Shown: positions 17,509-26,334, counted from the stretch's first letter. The stretch is 64,000 nucleotides of DNA from Nitrospirota bacterium (GCA_021825365.1 JAKAHR010000012.1:1-64000), one strand, 5' to 3'. Program-made: numbers and translations. Notes: generated by a model not told the origin, from the sequence alone.

Positions 17509-17538
17509 ATTGTAAATGGAGCAGAACGTATTTATCAA
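17509..17538 (-). promoter_or_regulatory. Candidate leaderless promoter of the DUF2318 gene
   Basis: TTGATA at 17533-17538 and TACAAT at 17509-17514 on the minus strand are separated by 18 bases, and ATG begins five bases beyond. Both hexamers are close to the sigma70 consensus. Its -35 box overlaps that proposed for the divergent nagZ promoter. Confidence 0.6.
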
Positions 17539-17559
17539 CTTCAGGAGGATGGGTATAAT
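17531..17559 (+). promoter_or_regulatory. Candidate leaderless promoter of nagZ
   Basis: A perfect TATAAT at 17554-17559 lies five bases before ATG 17565. A weak -35 (TTTATC, 17531-17536) is 17 bases upstream and overlaps the -35 of the divergent promoter. An AGGAGG at 17542-17547 is too far from the ATG for normal use. Confidence 0.5.
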
Positions 17560-17564
17560 ATCCC

Positions 17565-19010
17565 ATGCAGAACTACTATCAATTCATCATTCCCCGGATG
17601 AATGGCGACTCCCTTGAAAAGGATTTCCCCCGGTATCTCGGACTCGTCAGGAAGGGGATAGGAGGGTTTATCCTCTTCGGAGGGAGACTGGCCGTTGCGA
17701 GAAGACATATCCGGCTGCTGCAGGAGGAGGCGCCGCATCCCCTGATCATCGCCTCTGACCTCGAACGCGGAGTCGGCCAGCAGCTGCGGGGCGGCACCGA
17801 CTTTCCCCCTGCCATGGCCCTCACCTCGGCGGTCGCCCCGGAGGGGACCGGCAGCATTCGGAGGAAGGCCCTCTCGATGCTGAGAGATTCGTTCGCAGCC
17901 GTTGCCGAAGAGGCCGCCTACTGCGGCATCAACACGGTCTTCGCCCCTGTCCTGGATATCAACACCAACCGCAGAAATCCGATCATCGCGACCCGTGCCT
18001 TCGGAGAAGACAAGGAGACGGTCTCTTTCATGGGATCCGAGATGGTCCGCGTCTTCGGTGCATGCGGGATCGTCTCCTGCGGCAAACACTTCCCCGGCCA
18101 CGGCGACACCGAGGTCGACTCCCATATCGGACTCCCCTCCGTTGCCCGCCCCCTCGCCTCCCTCCGGAGGAGGGAACTGGTGCCCTTTAAGGCGGCTATG
18201 GAAGCCGGTCTGCCGATGGTCATGCTGGCGCACATGAGTGTCCCTGCCCTCGATCCCTCCGGGCTTCCGGTCTCCCTCTCCGAAAAAGCGGTGTCGTATA
18301 TACGCGATACGATGCGCTATGACGGCATGCTCATAACCGATGCGATGAATATGGGCGCCATCGGACGATACTCCGAGGAGAAGGCCTGTTGCATGGCGCT
18401 CAGGGCGGGCGTTGACCTCCTGCTCCATCCGGCCGATACGGAAAAGGCCGTGTCGTATCTGAAAAAGGCCCGACCGAAGGCAGACGCCTCCCGAATCGAA
18501 AGGTTCAGGAGAGGCCTTTTGTCGGGACGAATACAGAGGCCGGACTTTGCGTTCCATAAGTCCGTCTCTGATGAACTCTTCCGGCTTTCCATTTCCGCAG
18601 AAGGGCTTGGGTCACTGCACCGGCCGTTTCTTATCGTCCTCAACGACGACAAGGAAGGGCGCGGCAGCGTACTAATACGAAGTCTCCGGCACAACGTCCC
18701 CGGCATCCGCCATCGGACGGTGCGCCAGGGAGAGGGGCTGCAGGGCTGGACCCCGCCCCGGGACACAGACCTCGTTGTCGCCGTCTTTTCCGAGACAAGG
18801 GCATGGAAAGGCGGGGCGAGCACATGGCTGTTGAGGACGATGGCAGGACTCGATGGCCGGCATTCCGTATTCATCTCCTTCGGCAGCCCCTATATCCTCG
18901 ATCCGATAAAGAGGGCGGCAAAGATATTTGCCTACGGCCATTCCGGGCCGGCACAAGAGGCAGTGGCCGCAATCCTCGCCGGCAAGACTCACTCTTCTCC
19001 GTCGCGATGA
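17565..19010 (+). CDS. nagZ: Beta-N-acetylhexosaminidase, GH3 family
   Basis: 481 residues, longer than the roughly 340 of compact NagZ. GH3 landmarks are GGFILFGGRLAVARRHIRLL near the N-terminus, a DLERGVGQQLRGGTDFPPAM substrate-binding loop, KHFPGHGDTEVDSHIGLP with the NagZ catalytic His loop, and the nucleophile region ITDAMNMGAI. The roughly 150-residue C-terminal extension resembles the second domain of longer GH3 enzymes. It should remove N-acetylglucosamine from muropeptides or other amino-sugar chains, in line with peptidoglycan recycling. No signal peptide is apparent, so it is probably cytoplasmic. The next gene begins four bases after its stop. Confidence 0.9.
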   Translation: MQNYYQFIIPRMNGDSLEKDFPRYLGLVRKGIGGFILFGGRLAVARRHIRLLQEEAPHPLIIASDLERGVGQQLRGGTDFPPAMALTSAVAPEGTGSIRRKALSMLRDSFAAVAEEAAYCGINTVFAPVLDINTNRRNPIIATRAFGEDKETVSFMGSEMVRVFGACGIVSCGKHFPGHGDTEVDSHIGLPSVARPLASLRRRELVPFKAAMEAGLPMVMLAHMSVPALDPSGLPVSLSEKAVSYIRDTMRYDGMLITDAMNMGAIGRYSEEKACCMALRAGVDLLLHPADTEKAVSYLKKARPKADASRIERFRRGLLSGRIQRPDFAFHKSVSDELFRLSISAEGLGSLHRPFLIVLNDDKEGRGSVLIRSLRHNVPGIRHRTVRQGEGLQGWTPPRDTDLVVAVFSETRAWKGGASTWLLRTMAGLDGRHSVFISFGSPYILDPIKRAAKIFAYGHSGPAQEAVAAILAGKTHSSPSR

Positions 19011-19014
19011 CTTC

Positions 19015-19932
19015 ATGATCAGCGTCGGCATCTGTTCCTGGACCGAGAAGAGCCTCATGCAGAGTGGCGAATTCTATCCTGAACAGGCGAGAACGGCTGA
19101 AGACAGGCTTCGTTTCTATGCCGGGAACTTCGACACCGTTGAGGTCGATTCATCCTACTATGCAATCCCCGCCCAGAACACCGTGTGGCTGTGGACCCAG
19201 CGGACTCCTCATGATTTCACGTTCCACATCAAGGTCTACGGCGGCCTCACCGGCCACGGGGTGGATCCCCGGACACTGCCGAGGGAGATCAGGACCGCCC
19301 TTCCCTCCGGTGAAGCGGAAAAAGGTCACATCTTTATCAAAGAACCTGACCTGATTGAGGCCTTGGCCGCCGCCTTTGCAGACGCCCTGAGTCCTTTGAG
19401 GAGAAGCGGCAAACTGGGGCTCCTTGTCTTTCAGTTTCCGCCATGGTTTCACTATAGTCCCGCTAACCTCGATCGGATACATGAGTGCAAGCGGCACGCT
19501 TCCGGCATGCCGGTCGCCGTGGAATTCAGGCATGGCAGCTGGCTGACCCCCAAAAGGGCAGACGGCGTCTTCCGGTTCCTCAGGGAACACGGCATCACCT
19601 ACATCGCGGCTGACGAGCCCCAGTACGGCTCCCTTGCCACCGTCCCCTTTCTGCCCGAGGTCACCACGGACATCGCCTATTTCAGGTTCCACGGTAGAAA
19701 CAGGGAAACATGGCTGAAGAACGGGATCGAGACGTCACTGCGGTACGCCTATGAATACTCGGAAGATGAATTAATGGAATTCCGGCCCGCCGTCGTGAAG
19801 GCGGATACGACAGCCCGGAAGACGTATGTCATGTTCAACAACTGCCGCAGGGGCTACGCGGTCAGGAATGCCCGCAGGATGAAGGAGATGGTCCAGCCTT
19901 CCGGAGATGAGACAGCCGGGGTGTTGCCGTAG
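19015..19932 (+). CDS. DUF72 (YecE-like) protein
   Basis: 305 residues starting MISVGICSWTEKSL, directly behind nagZ. Typical DUF72 segments follow: RLRFYAGNFDTVEVDSSYYA, FTFHIKVYG, LGLLVFQFPPWFHY, VAVEFRHGSW, YIAADEPQ and YFRFHGRN. The family adopts a TIM-barrel-like fold; its biochemical role is not established. Close spacing to nagZ suggests co-transcription. No Shine-Dalgarno of note, so coupling to nagZ translation is plausible. Confidence 0.92.
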   Translation: MISVGICSWTEKSLMQSGEFYPEQARTAEDRLRFYAGNFDTVEVDSSYYAIPAQNTVWLWTQRTPHDFTFHIKVYGGLTGHGVDPRTLPREIRTALPSGEAEKGHIFIKEPDLIEALAAAFADALSPLRRSGKLGLLVFQFPPWFHYSPANLDRIHECKRHASGMPVAVEFRHGSWLTPKRADGVFRFLREHGITYIAADEPQYGSLATVPFLPEVTTDIAYFRFHGRNRETWLKNGIETSLRYAYEYSEDELMEFRPAVVKADTTARKTYVMFNNCRRGYAVRNARRMKEMVQPSGDETAGVLP

Positions 19933-20136
19933 GAGCGTCTTCTGGCGGAGGTGATTGCCTGAGCCCACAGGGCGAGTCCAGGGGATGCAGCCGGGCGGAT
20001 CGCTGCGCGGGCGCACGGACGCATCCGAAGCGCATGCCGGATTTCCGCCTTGCCGAAACGGTTCCCCGCGCGTAGTAATACAGGCTGATTTTCCTCCTTT
20101 TTCGAGGTAACCTATAGATAGAAGGAGGTAATAACC

Positions 20137-20583
20137 ATGTTCAAAAAGCTGATCCATACAGACGACGATATCGCTTCGATGATCCTCAGACTGTTCCTGG
20201 GGATCGTCTTCTTCCCTCACGGGATGCAGAAGGTCTTTGGCTGGTTCGGCGGGATCGGGTTCGACGCCACCATGGAGGCCTTTACGGTAAAGATGGGGAT
20301 TCCGGCTGTCTTCGCCTTCCTCGCCATTCTGGCCGAGTCGGCCGGCGCCCTCGGCCTGATCCTCGGCTTTCTCACCCGCCTGGCCGCCTTCGGCATAGCA
20401 ACGAATATGGTGGTGGCGATATTCATGATCCACTACAAATTCGGCTTCTTCATGAACTGGTTTGGAAATCAGAAGGGCGAGGGCTTTGAGTATCATCTCC
20501 TCGTCATCGCCATAGCCCTGGCCATCATGATCAGGGGAGCCGGCCGGTGGTCCGCAGACCGGCTGCTGACAAAGGGCTTATAA
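20137..20583 (+). CDS. DoxX family membrane protein
   Basis: 148 residues with a strong AGAAGGAGGTAATAACC before ATG. Four hydrophobic segments and the DoxX pattern are visible: LRLFLGIVFFPHGMQKVFGW, AILAESAGALGLILGF, TRLAAFGIATNMVVAIFM, ending LLVIAIALAIMIRGAGRWSADRLL. DoxX-type proteins sit in the inner membrane; some relate to thiosulfate:quinone oxidoreductase or oxidative stress, but function here is unknown. The end overlaps the convergent flavoprotein gene by six bases. The 204 bases upstream hold no gene that I can recognise. Confidence 0.9.
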   Translation: MFKKLIHTDDDIASMILRLFLGIVFFPHGMQKVFGWFGGIGFDATMEAFTVKMGIPAVFAFLAILAESAGALGLILGFLTRLAAFGIATNMVVAIFMIHYKFGFFMNWFGNQKGEGFEYHLLVIAIALAIMIRGAGRWSADRLLTKGL

Positions 20584-21468
20584 TTCCAGCAGCCGTTTCT
20601 TGATGTCGATGGCAGCCGTCGCGCCTTCGCCGGCAGCGATCACGACCTGGTCGTTGCCGGTAAGGGGCCCGACGATATAGAGTCCGCTGAGGGACGATTC
20701 GAAGGCCTTGCTGGTGATGTACTTGAAGCCCTCTGCGTCCCTCCTGAGGTTCAGTCCCGACAGGAAATCGTCATTGAGCCTGTATCCGAAGTTCGACATG
20801 ATCACCTCGCAGGGGATCACCTTCCCGTCCTGCAGTTCGATCCCCTGGACGGAATCCTCACCGATAATCCTCCGGGGCCTCCCGCTGATAAAGGAGATCC
20901 CTTCTTCCCTGAGTTCCTCCTGGTACTGTTCCGGCACCTGCAGGAAATAGAGGATGAGCGTAATGTCCTTCGTATACATCTCCTTCATGCCAAAGGCGAG
21001 ATGGACGGTCTGGAGGGAGTTGCCGAGGATGACCAGTCTTCTGCCGGTAGTGTGATATCCGTCACAATCAATGCAGGTGTAAAACCCTTCGCCGAGAAAA
21101 CGGTGGACATTTTCGATGGGCGGCAGGTTCTCCGTCCCGCCGGTCGAGACGATCACAAACCTGCCGAAGTAGGTCTTCGCCCCGGCGTTCACCCCGAAAT
21201 ATTCGCTCTTTGTAATCGCCGTGACCAGCCCATCTTCGAAGGCAACCCCAAAACTCCGGGCCTGTTCTATTCCCAACCGGATGATTTCCCTGCCGGGGAT
21301 CGCCTTCTGCGTCAGGAAGTTCTCGATCCTCCGGGCATGCCAGGTCCTCCCGCCGCCCCTGTCGATGAGCAGTACCTTCCTGTTATACCTCGCCAGGTAG
21401 ATCGCCGCCTGGAGCCCGCCCGGCCCCGCGCCGACGATAATACAGTCATATACCGGATTCCGCGTCAT
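20578..21468 (-). CDS. Thioredoxin reductase-like FAD/NAD(P)-dependent oxidoreductase
   Basis: ATG 21468 follows CAGGGAGAC; upstream in-frame starts lack a site. About 296 residues with FAD motif CIIVGAGPGGLQAAIYLAR, a redox pair CIDC in FYTCIDCDGYH (thioredoxin reductases have CxxC here), the second nucleotide motif VILGNSLQTVHLA, and C-terminal SGLYIVGPLTGNDQVVIAAGEGATAA. The GNSLQ segment lacks the usual GxGxxA pattern, so NAD(P)H binding may be altered, as in ferredoxin-dependent or divergent members. A perfect TATAAT lies at 21491-21496. The physiological partner is unknown; a thioredoxin gene is not adjacent. Confidence 0.85.
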   Translation of the reverse strand: MTRNPVYDCIIVGAGPGGLQAAIYLARYNRKVLLIDRGGGRTWHARRIENFLTQKAIPGREIIRLGIEQARSFGVAFEDGLVTAITKSEYFGVNAGAKTYFGRFVIVSTGGTENLPPIENVHRFLGEGFYTCIDCDGYHTTGRRLVILGNSLQTVHLAFGMKEMYTKDITLILYFLQVPEQYQEELREEGISFISGRPRRIIGEDSVQGIELQDGKVIPCEVIMSNFGYRLNDDFLSGLNLRRDAEGFKYITSKAFESSLSGLYIVGPLTGNDQVVIAAGEGATAAIDIKKRLLEL

Positions 21469-21490
21469 GTCTCCCTGTCGTCTCTTTTTC

Positions 21491-21496
21491 ATTATA
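21491..21496 (-). promoter_or_regulatory. Candidate -10 box for the thioredoxin reductase-like gene
   Basis: TATAAT on the minus strand, 22 bases before ATG 21468, leaving room for the visible CAGGGAGAC ribosome site. No clear -35 hexamer is seen. Confidence 0.4.
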
Positions 21497-21580
21497 GCAC
21501 CGGGAAATCGGCGGAGAACGTTGAAGAAACGCCATGCGGCGGCTTGCATTGGAATTAGCGCTTCTGTAAACTGTATAGGT

Positions 21581-23290
21581 ATGGTCGTACGCGACAAACG
21601 GCATTTCAGGCGCTACCACAAGATCACCCCCTTTATCCTCAGGGTCCATGACGAATACCTCCAGGCAAAGATCGTGGACTACTCTCCTGAAGGCGTGGGC
21701 GTTGTTGTTGAAGACGGCCACACGTTCACCCGGGGAGAGCAGGTGAACCTCATACTCTCCGAGCCTGACATAGAGACCGACGGCACGGTCGTCTGGACTG
21801 ATCCTGCAGGGCCCGGCTCACGTATCGGCATCAGGAACTCCGGAAGCCTCCGGGGCCTGATCAGGGACTTCAGGCTTACGGATGCGATCATCGGCCTCCA
21901 ACGCGCAGAAAGGACCGGCATACTCACCGTCACCACCGACGACGCGATCAGAAAGGTCTTTTTCAACAGCGGCGCCCTGGTCTTTGCCGTCTCCGACCGG
22001 CGGGAAGACACTCTGGGAGAGATGCTCTTCCGGATGGAAAGACTCACCTCTGAAAAGATGGAACTTTTCCGTGCAGAGATGGAGAGGCCTGACCAGATGG
22101 AAGGAGCGGTCCTCGTACGGCTCGGATATCTCACGCCCCAGGAGCTCGTGACCGCGGTACGGCGACTGGTGGAAGAGATTATCACCGACCTGTTCGGGCT
22201 GGGCGACGGCAGTTTTGTGTTCGAGGATACTCCGCTGCCTGAGCGTGAGATAATCCCCTTCAGGCTTTCGGTAGCAAACCTCCTCTACGCAGGGATCAAA
22301 AAGATTAAAGACATGCAGCGCATACAGCGCGACCTTCCTCCTGCCGCAGGCATCATCACCCTGTCGGAAGGGCCTGTGGACCATTTTTTCGCCGACCTGA
22401 GGCTCGATTACGCGGGCACCAGGATCAAGTCGTGCATCCTTGGCGGCAGGCCGATCGCGGATGTTGTCCGGGATTCGCAGCTCGACCCTGCAGAGGCGAT
22501 CAAGACCATTTATGCCCTCATGAGCATGAAGATTATCGAGACAACCGGCACTACCACGGGAGAAGGGAATGACCCTCCTGCCGGGGATCATCAGCCGGAG
22601 GACGAGAGGCTTTCCGAACTTGACCCCGCAGTCAGGGCGGAGATCGAGGAGTTGCACGCCAGGTATGAAGACGCCGGGTATTACGGCGTGTTGGGAGTCA
22701 GCCACGACGCACCGCTGCCTGAGATAAAGGCCGCCTATTACCGGGCCGCAAAGAAGTTCCACCCCGATATCCACTTCACCCGGGCCGATGACTCGGTCAA
22801 AAGCATGCTGAGCGATATCTTCTCGTACATCTATGAATCATATGCCACCCTTTCAAACCCTGCGCGGCGGCGTGAGTATGACCAAACCGCTGCCACGAAG
22901 CGCGGCAAGACCGTCTCCAATACGGACAAGGCGAGGGAGAGGTTCGAGGAAGGCAGGACATTGATACGGAAGAACAGCTACGCGGAGGCTGAACTCATCC
23001 TGGGACAGGCCGTTTATTTAGACCAGAAGGTGGCTGAGTACCACTACTACCTCGGCCTCGCTCTTGTCAGGCAAAAGAAGTACAAGGCGGCCGAAAAGGC
23101 GATTTCACGCGCGATCCGGATCGAGCCGGCCAATGCCGCATATATTACGGAGCACGGCTTTATCTTTCTTGAGCTGGGATTCCCGATCCGCGCAAAGGGG
23201 CTCTTTGAGAAGGCGCTCAAGATAGCTCCCGACTCCGGGCCAGCACTCGCCGGCCTGAAACGCGTAAAAGAGAGCGAAAGAGCCGGTTAG
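21581..23290 (+). CDS. PilZ-DUF4388-DnaJ-TPR multidomain protein
   Basis: From ATG 21581, 569 residues. Residues 1-95 look like a PilZ domain (RRYHKITPFILRV, IVDYSPEGVGVVVED, EQVNLILSE), the c-di-GMP-binding fold, although the RxxxR motif is only partly matched. Residues about 105-340 match DUF4388/PatA-type repeats (GILTVTTDDAIRKVFFNSGALVFAVSD). A J domain follows (YYGVLGVSHDAP, with the HPD motif in KKFHPDIHF), then TPR repeats to the end (AEYHYYLGLALVRQKKYKAA). It may link c-di-GMP to chaperone recruitment; this is inference. No Shine-Dalgarno; TTGCAT, 17 bp, TAAACT precedes the start by eight bases. Confidence 0.85.
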   Translation: MVVRDKRHFRRYHKITPFILRVHDEYLQAKIVDYSPEGVGVVVEDGHTFTRGEQVNLILSEPDIETDGTVVWTDPAGPGSRIGIRNSGSLRGLIRDFRLTDAIIGLQRAERTGILTVTTDDAIRKVFFNSGALVFAVSDRREDTLGEMLFRMERLTSEKMELFRAEMERPDQMEGAVLVRLGYLTPQELVTAVRRLVEEIITDLFGLGDGSFVFEDTPLPEREIIPFRLSVANLLYAGIKKIKDMQRIQRDLPPAAGIITLSEGPVDHFFADLRLDYAGTRIKSCILGGRPIADVVRDSQLDPAEAIKTIYALMSMKIIETTGTTTGEGNDPPAGDHQPEDERLSELDPAVRAEIEELHARYEDAGYYGVLGVSHDAPLPEIKAAYYRAAKKFHPDIHFTRADDSVKSMLSDIFSYIYESYATLSNPARRREYDQTAATKRGKTVSNTDKARERFEEGRTLIRKNSYAEAELILGQAVYLDQKVAEYHYYLGLALVRQKKYKAAEKAISRAIRIEPANAAYITEHGFIFLELGFPIRAKGLFEKALKIAPDSGPALAGLKRVKESERAG

Positions 23291-23407
23291 AGATACGTCC
23301 CGGCCCGCCGGTCCTCCTCCGCCGTTGACTTTCCCTACCCCCGTGATAGCATGTATCCAGGCCGTTCTTTTGAGACATTCAGGAGACTACTTACGGTTGT
23401 CATGATC

Positions 23408-23554
23408 ATGGAGGTGGCGATAAAGGCCCTCATCATAAGCGCAGACGATTTTGAGGATACGGAAGTCCTCGTCCCGTACTACCGCGATACGTCCCGGCAA
23501 CCATCCGATCTTCCCGCCTTTATGCGGGAGACACTGAAGAAGCTCAGGGGGTAA
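23408..23554 (+). pseudogene. Internally deleted PfpI/DJ-1 family remnant
   Basis: The short frame encodes the family's N-terminal strand and turn (IKALIISADDFEDTEVLVPYY) joined directly to the family's C-terminal segment (TSRQPSDLPAFMRETLKKL). In intact PfpI/YhbO proteins about 120 residues, including the nucleophile Cys-His pair, separate these parts. The two ends are joined in frame, so a roughly 48-residue protein could still be made, but it cannot have the enzyme active site. TTGACT at 23324-23329 may mark the old promoter. The frame is also open from ATG 23351. It ends nine bases before the YyaL-type gene. Assembly collapse is an alternative. Confidence 0.75.
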
Positions 23555-23563
23555 CCCTCCTTC

Positions 23564-25528
23564 ATGAACAGGCTCGGCAACGAAAGATCCGCCTACCTGC
23601 GCCATGCCGCCGGACAGAAGATCGACTGGCAGCCGTGGTCTGAAGAGGCCTTTGCGCAGGCCCGGAGGGAAGACAAACCGGTCTTCCTGAGCACCGGAGC
23701 CGTCTGGTGCCACTGGTGCCACGTAATGGCGAAGGAGTGCTTTGAAGACGACCGGATCGCCTCCTTTCTCAACGAACACTTCATCAGCATCAAACTCGAC
23801 AGGGACGAGCGGCCGGACATCGACCGCAGGTATCAGAAGGCGGTCGCCGCCATGGGCAATGGAAGCGGATGGCCGCTGACCGTCTTCCTGACCCCTGGCG
23901 GCATGCCCTTTTTCGGGGGGACCTACTTCCCTCCGGAAGATTCCCACGGAAGACCGGGATTCAGCAAGGTGCTTCAGACTGTCGTCACTTTTTACCGGAC
24001 GAACAGGGAAGAGATAACCGCCTATACGAAACAGTTGATCGATCATGTCCGCCCTGAGAGAGAGACAGCGGAGATAGACAGGGAGATGGGGGAAAAGGCG
24101 GCCGCGGCAGCCCTCGCCGAGTTCGATCCCCAAAACGGCGGTTTCGGCACTGCGCCGAAATTTCCCCTGCACAGTTGCATCGAGCTATTGATGAACCGCT
24201 TCGTCAGGGAAGAAAAGGATCCGCAGGCGCTGGCGGTAAGAAAAACCCTCCATGCGATGGCAAAAGGCGGGTTTCACGACCAGCTCAAGGGAGGCTTTCA
24301 CCGGTATTCTGTCGACGAGTCCTGGATCATACCGCACTTCGAGAAGATGGCCGACGACAATGCATGGCTGCTGAGAAACTATGTGAACGCCTATGCGATT
24401 TTCGGCGATAGCCTCTATAAATCCGTTGCCGAAGGCATCATCACCTTTGTGCAGGACGAGCTGTCAGATCCTCAGGGCGGTTTTTTCGCCAGCCAGGACG
24501 CCGACGTCACCCCTGATGACGAAGGCGGCTATTTCACCTGGAGCGAGGAAGACTTCAGGGAAGTGCTCACGGATGAGGAATACGCAGTTCTCTCCCTTCA
24601 TCTCCTGCATGACCGCGGCTCCATGCACCATGACCCGTCCCGAAAGGTGCTCTTCATCGCCCTCGACGCGGAGGATGTCGCCGTGCGGACAGGCCTCGAC
24701 ATCAGGAAGACCCGCGAGCTGATCGAATCCGGCAGGAAGAAACTCCTCGCCGCCAGGGATGGCCGAGAGGCGCCCTTCGTTGATACCGCCCTCTATGCCT
24801 CTCTCAACGGCATGATGATCACGTCCTTCCTTCACGCTTACAGGGTCCTCGGCTCGACCGGGGTTAAGGACTTCGCCCTGAAGAGCATGGACAGGATACT
24901 GCAATTGTGCCTTTCGGGTGACAACCTCTCTCACACCGCCGGAGTTCCGGGCCTCCTCGATGACTACGTCTATATCATTGAGGCTCTCGTCTCTGCCTAC
25001 GAGGTGACGGCTGACACGGAGTTCCTCAGGCAGGCCGACCTGCTCATGGAGTCGTGCATCAGGAGGTTCTGGGACAAAGGGACAGGCGGGTTTTTCGATT
25101 CAGAGCAGGAGGTGATGGGCCTCAGGCTGAAGCCTGTCGAGGACGTGCCCCATCCTTCTGCCAACAGCGTCGGCATCATGCAGCTGATCGGCCTGTACAA
25201 TATGACGGGCAAGGGGAAGTATCTGGAGATGGCTGAAATGGCGCTCGCTGCCTTTTCCCGCGATGCGCAGGATATGGGCATGCATGCTTCCTACTATTTT
25301 TGCAGCCTTGATGCCTATTTCACCATGATCAGGCTCACCCTCGGCACGGGCCCGGGGAGCGGGCTGGCGGAGGCTGCCCTTGGGACTCTGTTGCCGTACC
25401 GTTTCGTCGTCTACGGCGAGGACAGGGGAGCCGTCACGCCGTGCGCAAACGGCGTCTGTCTGGAGCCGCTCACCACACCTGGTGAGGTGAGGGACTTTCT
25501 GAAGAAACCCTTTTTTCCAAAAGGATGA
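23564..25528 (+). CDS. Thioredoxin-domain protein of the YyaL/DUF255 family
   Basis: 654 residues. The N-terminal thioredoxin-like domain has the family's CxxC in WCHWCHVMAKECF, LDRDERPDIDRRY and SGWPLTVFLTPGGMPFFGGTYFPP. The long C-terminal part resembles the (alpha/alpha)6-barrel found in N-acylglucosamine epimerase-like proteins, with GGFHRYSVDESWIIPHFEKM, SQDADVTPDDEGGYFTWS and GVPGLLDDYVYIIEAL. The human relative is SPATA20. The biochemical role is unknown; redox activity is possible because CHWC is intact. It follows the pfpI remnant by nine bases. Confidence 0.93.
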   Translation: MNRLGNERSAYLRHAAGQKIDWQPWSEEAFAQARREDKPVFLSTGAVWCHWCHVMAKECFEDDRIASFLNEHFISIKLDRDERPDIDRRYQKAVAAMGNGSGWPLTVFLTPGGMPFFGGTYFPPEDSHGRPGFSKVLQTVVTFYRTNREEITAYTKQLIDHVRPERETAEIDREMGEKAAAAALAEFDPQNGGFGTAPKFPLHSCIELLMNRFVREEKDPQALAVRKTLHAMAKGGFHDQLKGGFHRYSVDESWIIPHFEKMADDNAWLLRNYVNAYAIFGDSLYKSVAEGIITFVQDELSDPQGGFFASQDADVTPDDEGGYFTWSEEDFREVLTDEEYAVLSLHLLHDRGSMHHDPSRKVLFIALDAEDVAVRTGLDIRKTRELIESGRKKLLAARDGREAPFVDTALYASLNGMMITSFLHAYRVLGSTGVKDFALKSMDRILQLCLSGDNLSHTAGVPGLLDDYVYIIEALVSAYEVTADTEFLRQADLLMESCIRRFWDKGTGGFFDSEQEVMGLRLKPVEDVPHPSANSVGIMQLIGLYNMTGKGKYLEMAEMALAAFSRDAQDMGMHASYYFCSLDAYFTMIRLTLGTGPGSGLAEAALGTLLPYRFVVYGEDRGAVTPCANGVCLEPLTTPGEVRDFLKKPFFPKG

Positions 25529-25562
25529 AGAGGCCCCTCTCGGCTTGACCTCGGCGGATCGC

Positions 25563-25814
25563 CTAGAGCCCGAGGGCCGTCCTGATCTCCTGCTCTCTAT
25601 ATCCCACGATCACCCTGTCCCCGATGAGTATCGTAGGAAACGTGCAGGCCGGGTTGAATTGCTTCATCTCTTCGAGCATCGCATCCCGCTCTTTTTCGAC
25701 CAATAAATCCAGGTCCGTGAACTCATACTGAACTGCGCAATCAGTAAGCAGTTTCTTTGTGCGACTGCAGTGGCTGCAGGTGCTGAGCGAATAGATCTTG
25801 ACTACCAGGGCCAT
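25563..25814 (-). CDS. Glutaredoxin-like protein
   Basis: ATG 25814 follows GGGGGAGTCTGCG; the frame is open further up but lacks support there. The 83-residue product has a thioredoxin fold pattern: VVKIYSLSTCSHCSRTKKLL with the redox motif CSHC, and the cis-Pro segment TFPTILIGDRVIVGYREQEI. The ending YREQEIR matches the glutathione-site loop of small glutaredoxins only loosely. It probably acts in cytoplasmic thiol exchange. A TATAAT lies at 25855-25860 on the minus strand. It converges with the YyaL-type gene. Confidence 0.88.
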   Translation of the reverse strand: MALVVKIYSLSTCSHCSRTKKLLTDCAVQYEFTDLDLLVEKERDAMLEEMKQFNPACTFPTILIGDRVIVGYREQEIRTALGL

Positions 25815-25973
25815 CGCAGACTCCCCCAAACGATATTTATCATCAGCATGTATCATTATATCATGGCGCTGCTCATCGCACGAGACAGCCGGACATTTCT
25901 GCTCTTCTCTTAACACTACAAAGAGTTTGGGTGAGGCGCACGAGCGTCCCGGCCAGCATTCCACGCCAACCGG

Positions 25974-26309
25974 CTATATATCCTTCTTCTTTAGGAAATC
26001 ACCGAGCAGGCCCCTGCTGTGTTCATCTTCATGGCAATACACACAGAGGTTTTCCCAGTTGGAACCGTCAGGCGGGTTGTTCAGGTGGTTGCCGTCCTTA
26101 TGGTGGACCGTCAGCAGGTGGCGGTCTTTGAAATCGAACTCCCGTCCGCATTTCGCGCAGATGAGCCCGTTTACCTTGAGAGACATCTCACGGTAACCGA
26201 CTGCCGGACCGGATTGCCGCCTCAGTTCCCTCACGATCTCTTCAACAGACTTCCCGCTGTCTTTTCCCTGCGGCCCCTTCCGCAACGGCCTGCGGCGGCG
26301 CGTATTCAT
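25974..26309 (-). CDS. YajD-type HNH nuclease family protein
   Basis: About 111 residues from ATG 26309. A basic N-terminus (NTRRRRPLRKGPQGK) precedes a segment closely resembling E. coli YajD: GYREMSLKVNGLICAKCGREF, LTVHHKDGNHLNNPPDGSNW and ENLCVYCHEDEHSRG. Two CxxC pairs should bind structural zinc, and HH, N and H form the HNH site. YajD proteins are small putative nucleases without a defined biological role. It is the last gene in a minus-strand run of small genes of unknown function starting at 27528. Confidence 0.88.
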   Translation of the reverse strand: MNTRRRRPLRKGPQGKDSGKSVEEIVRELRRQSGPAVGYREMSLKVNGLICAKCGREFDFKDRHLLTVHHKDGNHLNNPPDGSNWENLCVYCHEDEHSRGLLGDFLKKKDI

Positions 26310-26334
26310 GGCTGGCCTCTCATTCCCTCTCCGA

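Noticed and set aside
19933-20136. 204-bp gap before the DoxX gene examined for tRNA or riboswitch
   Set aside because: No cloverleaf, terminator or known aptamer landmark could be traced; only a good ribosome site before DoxX.
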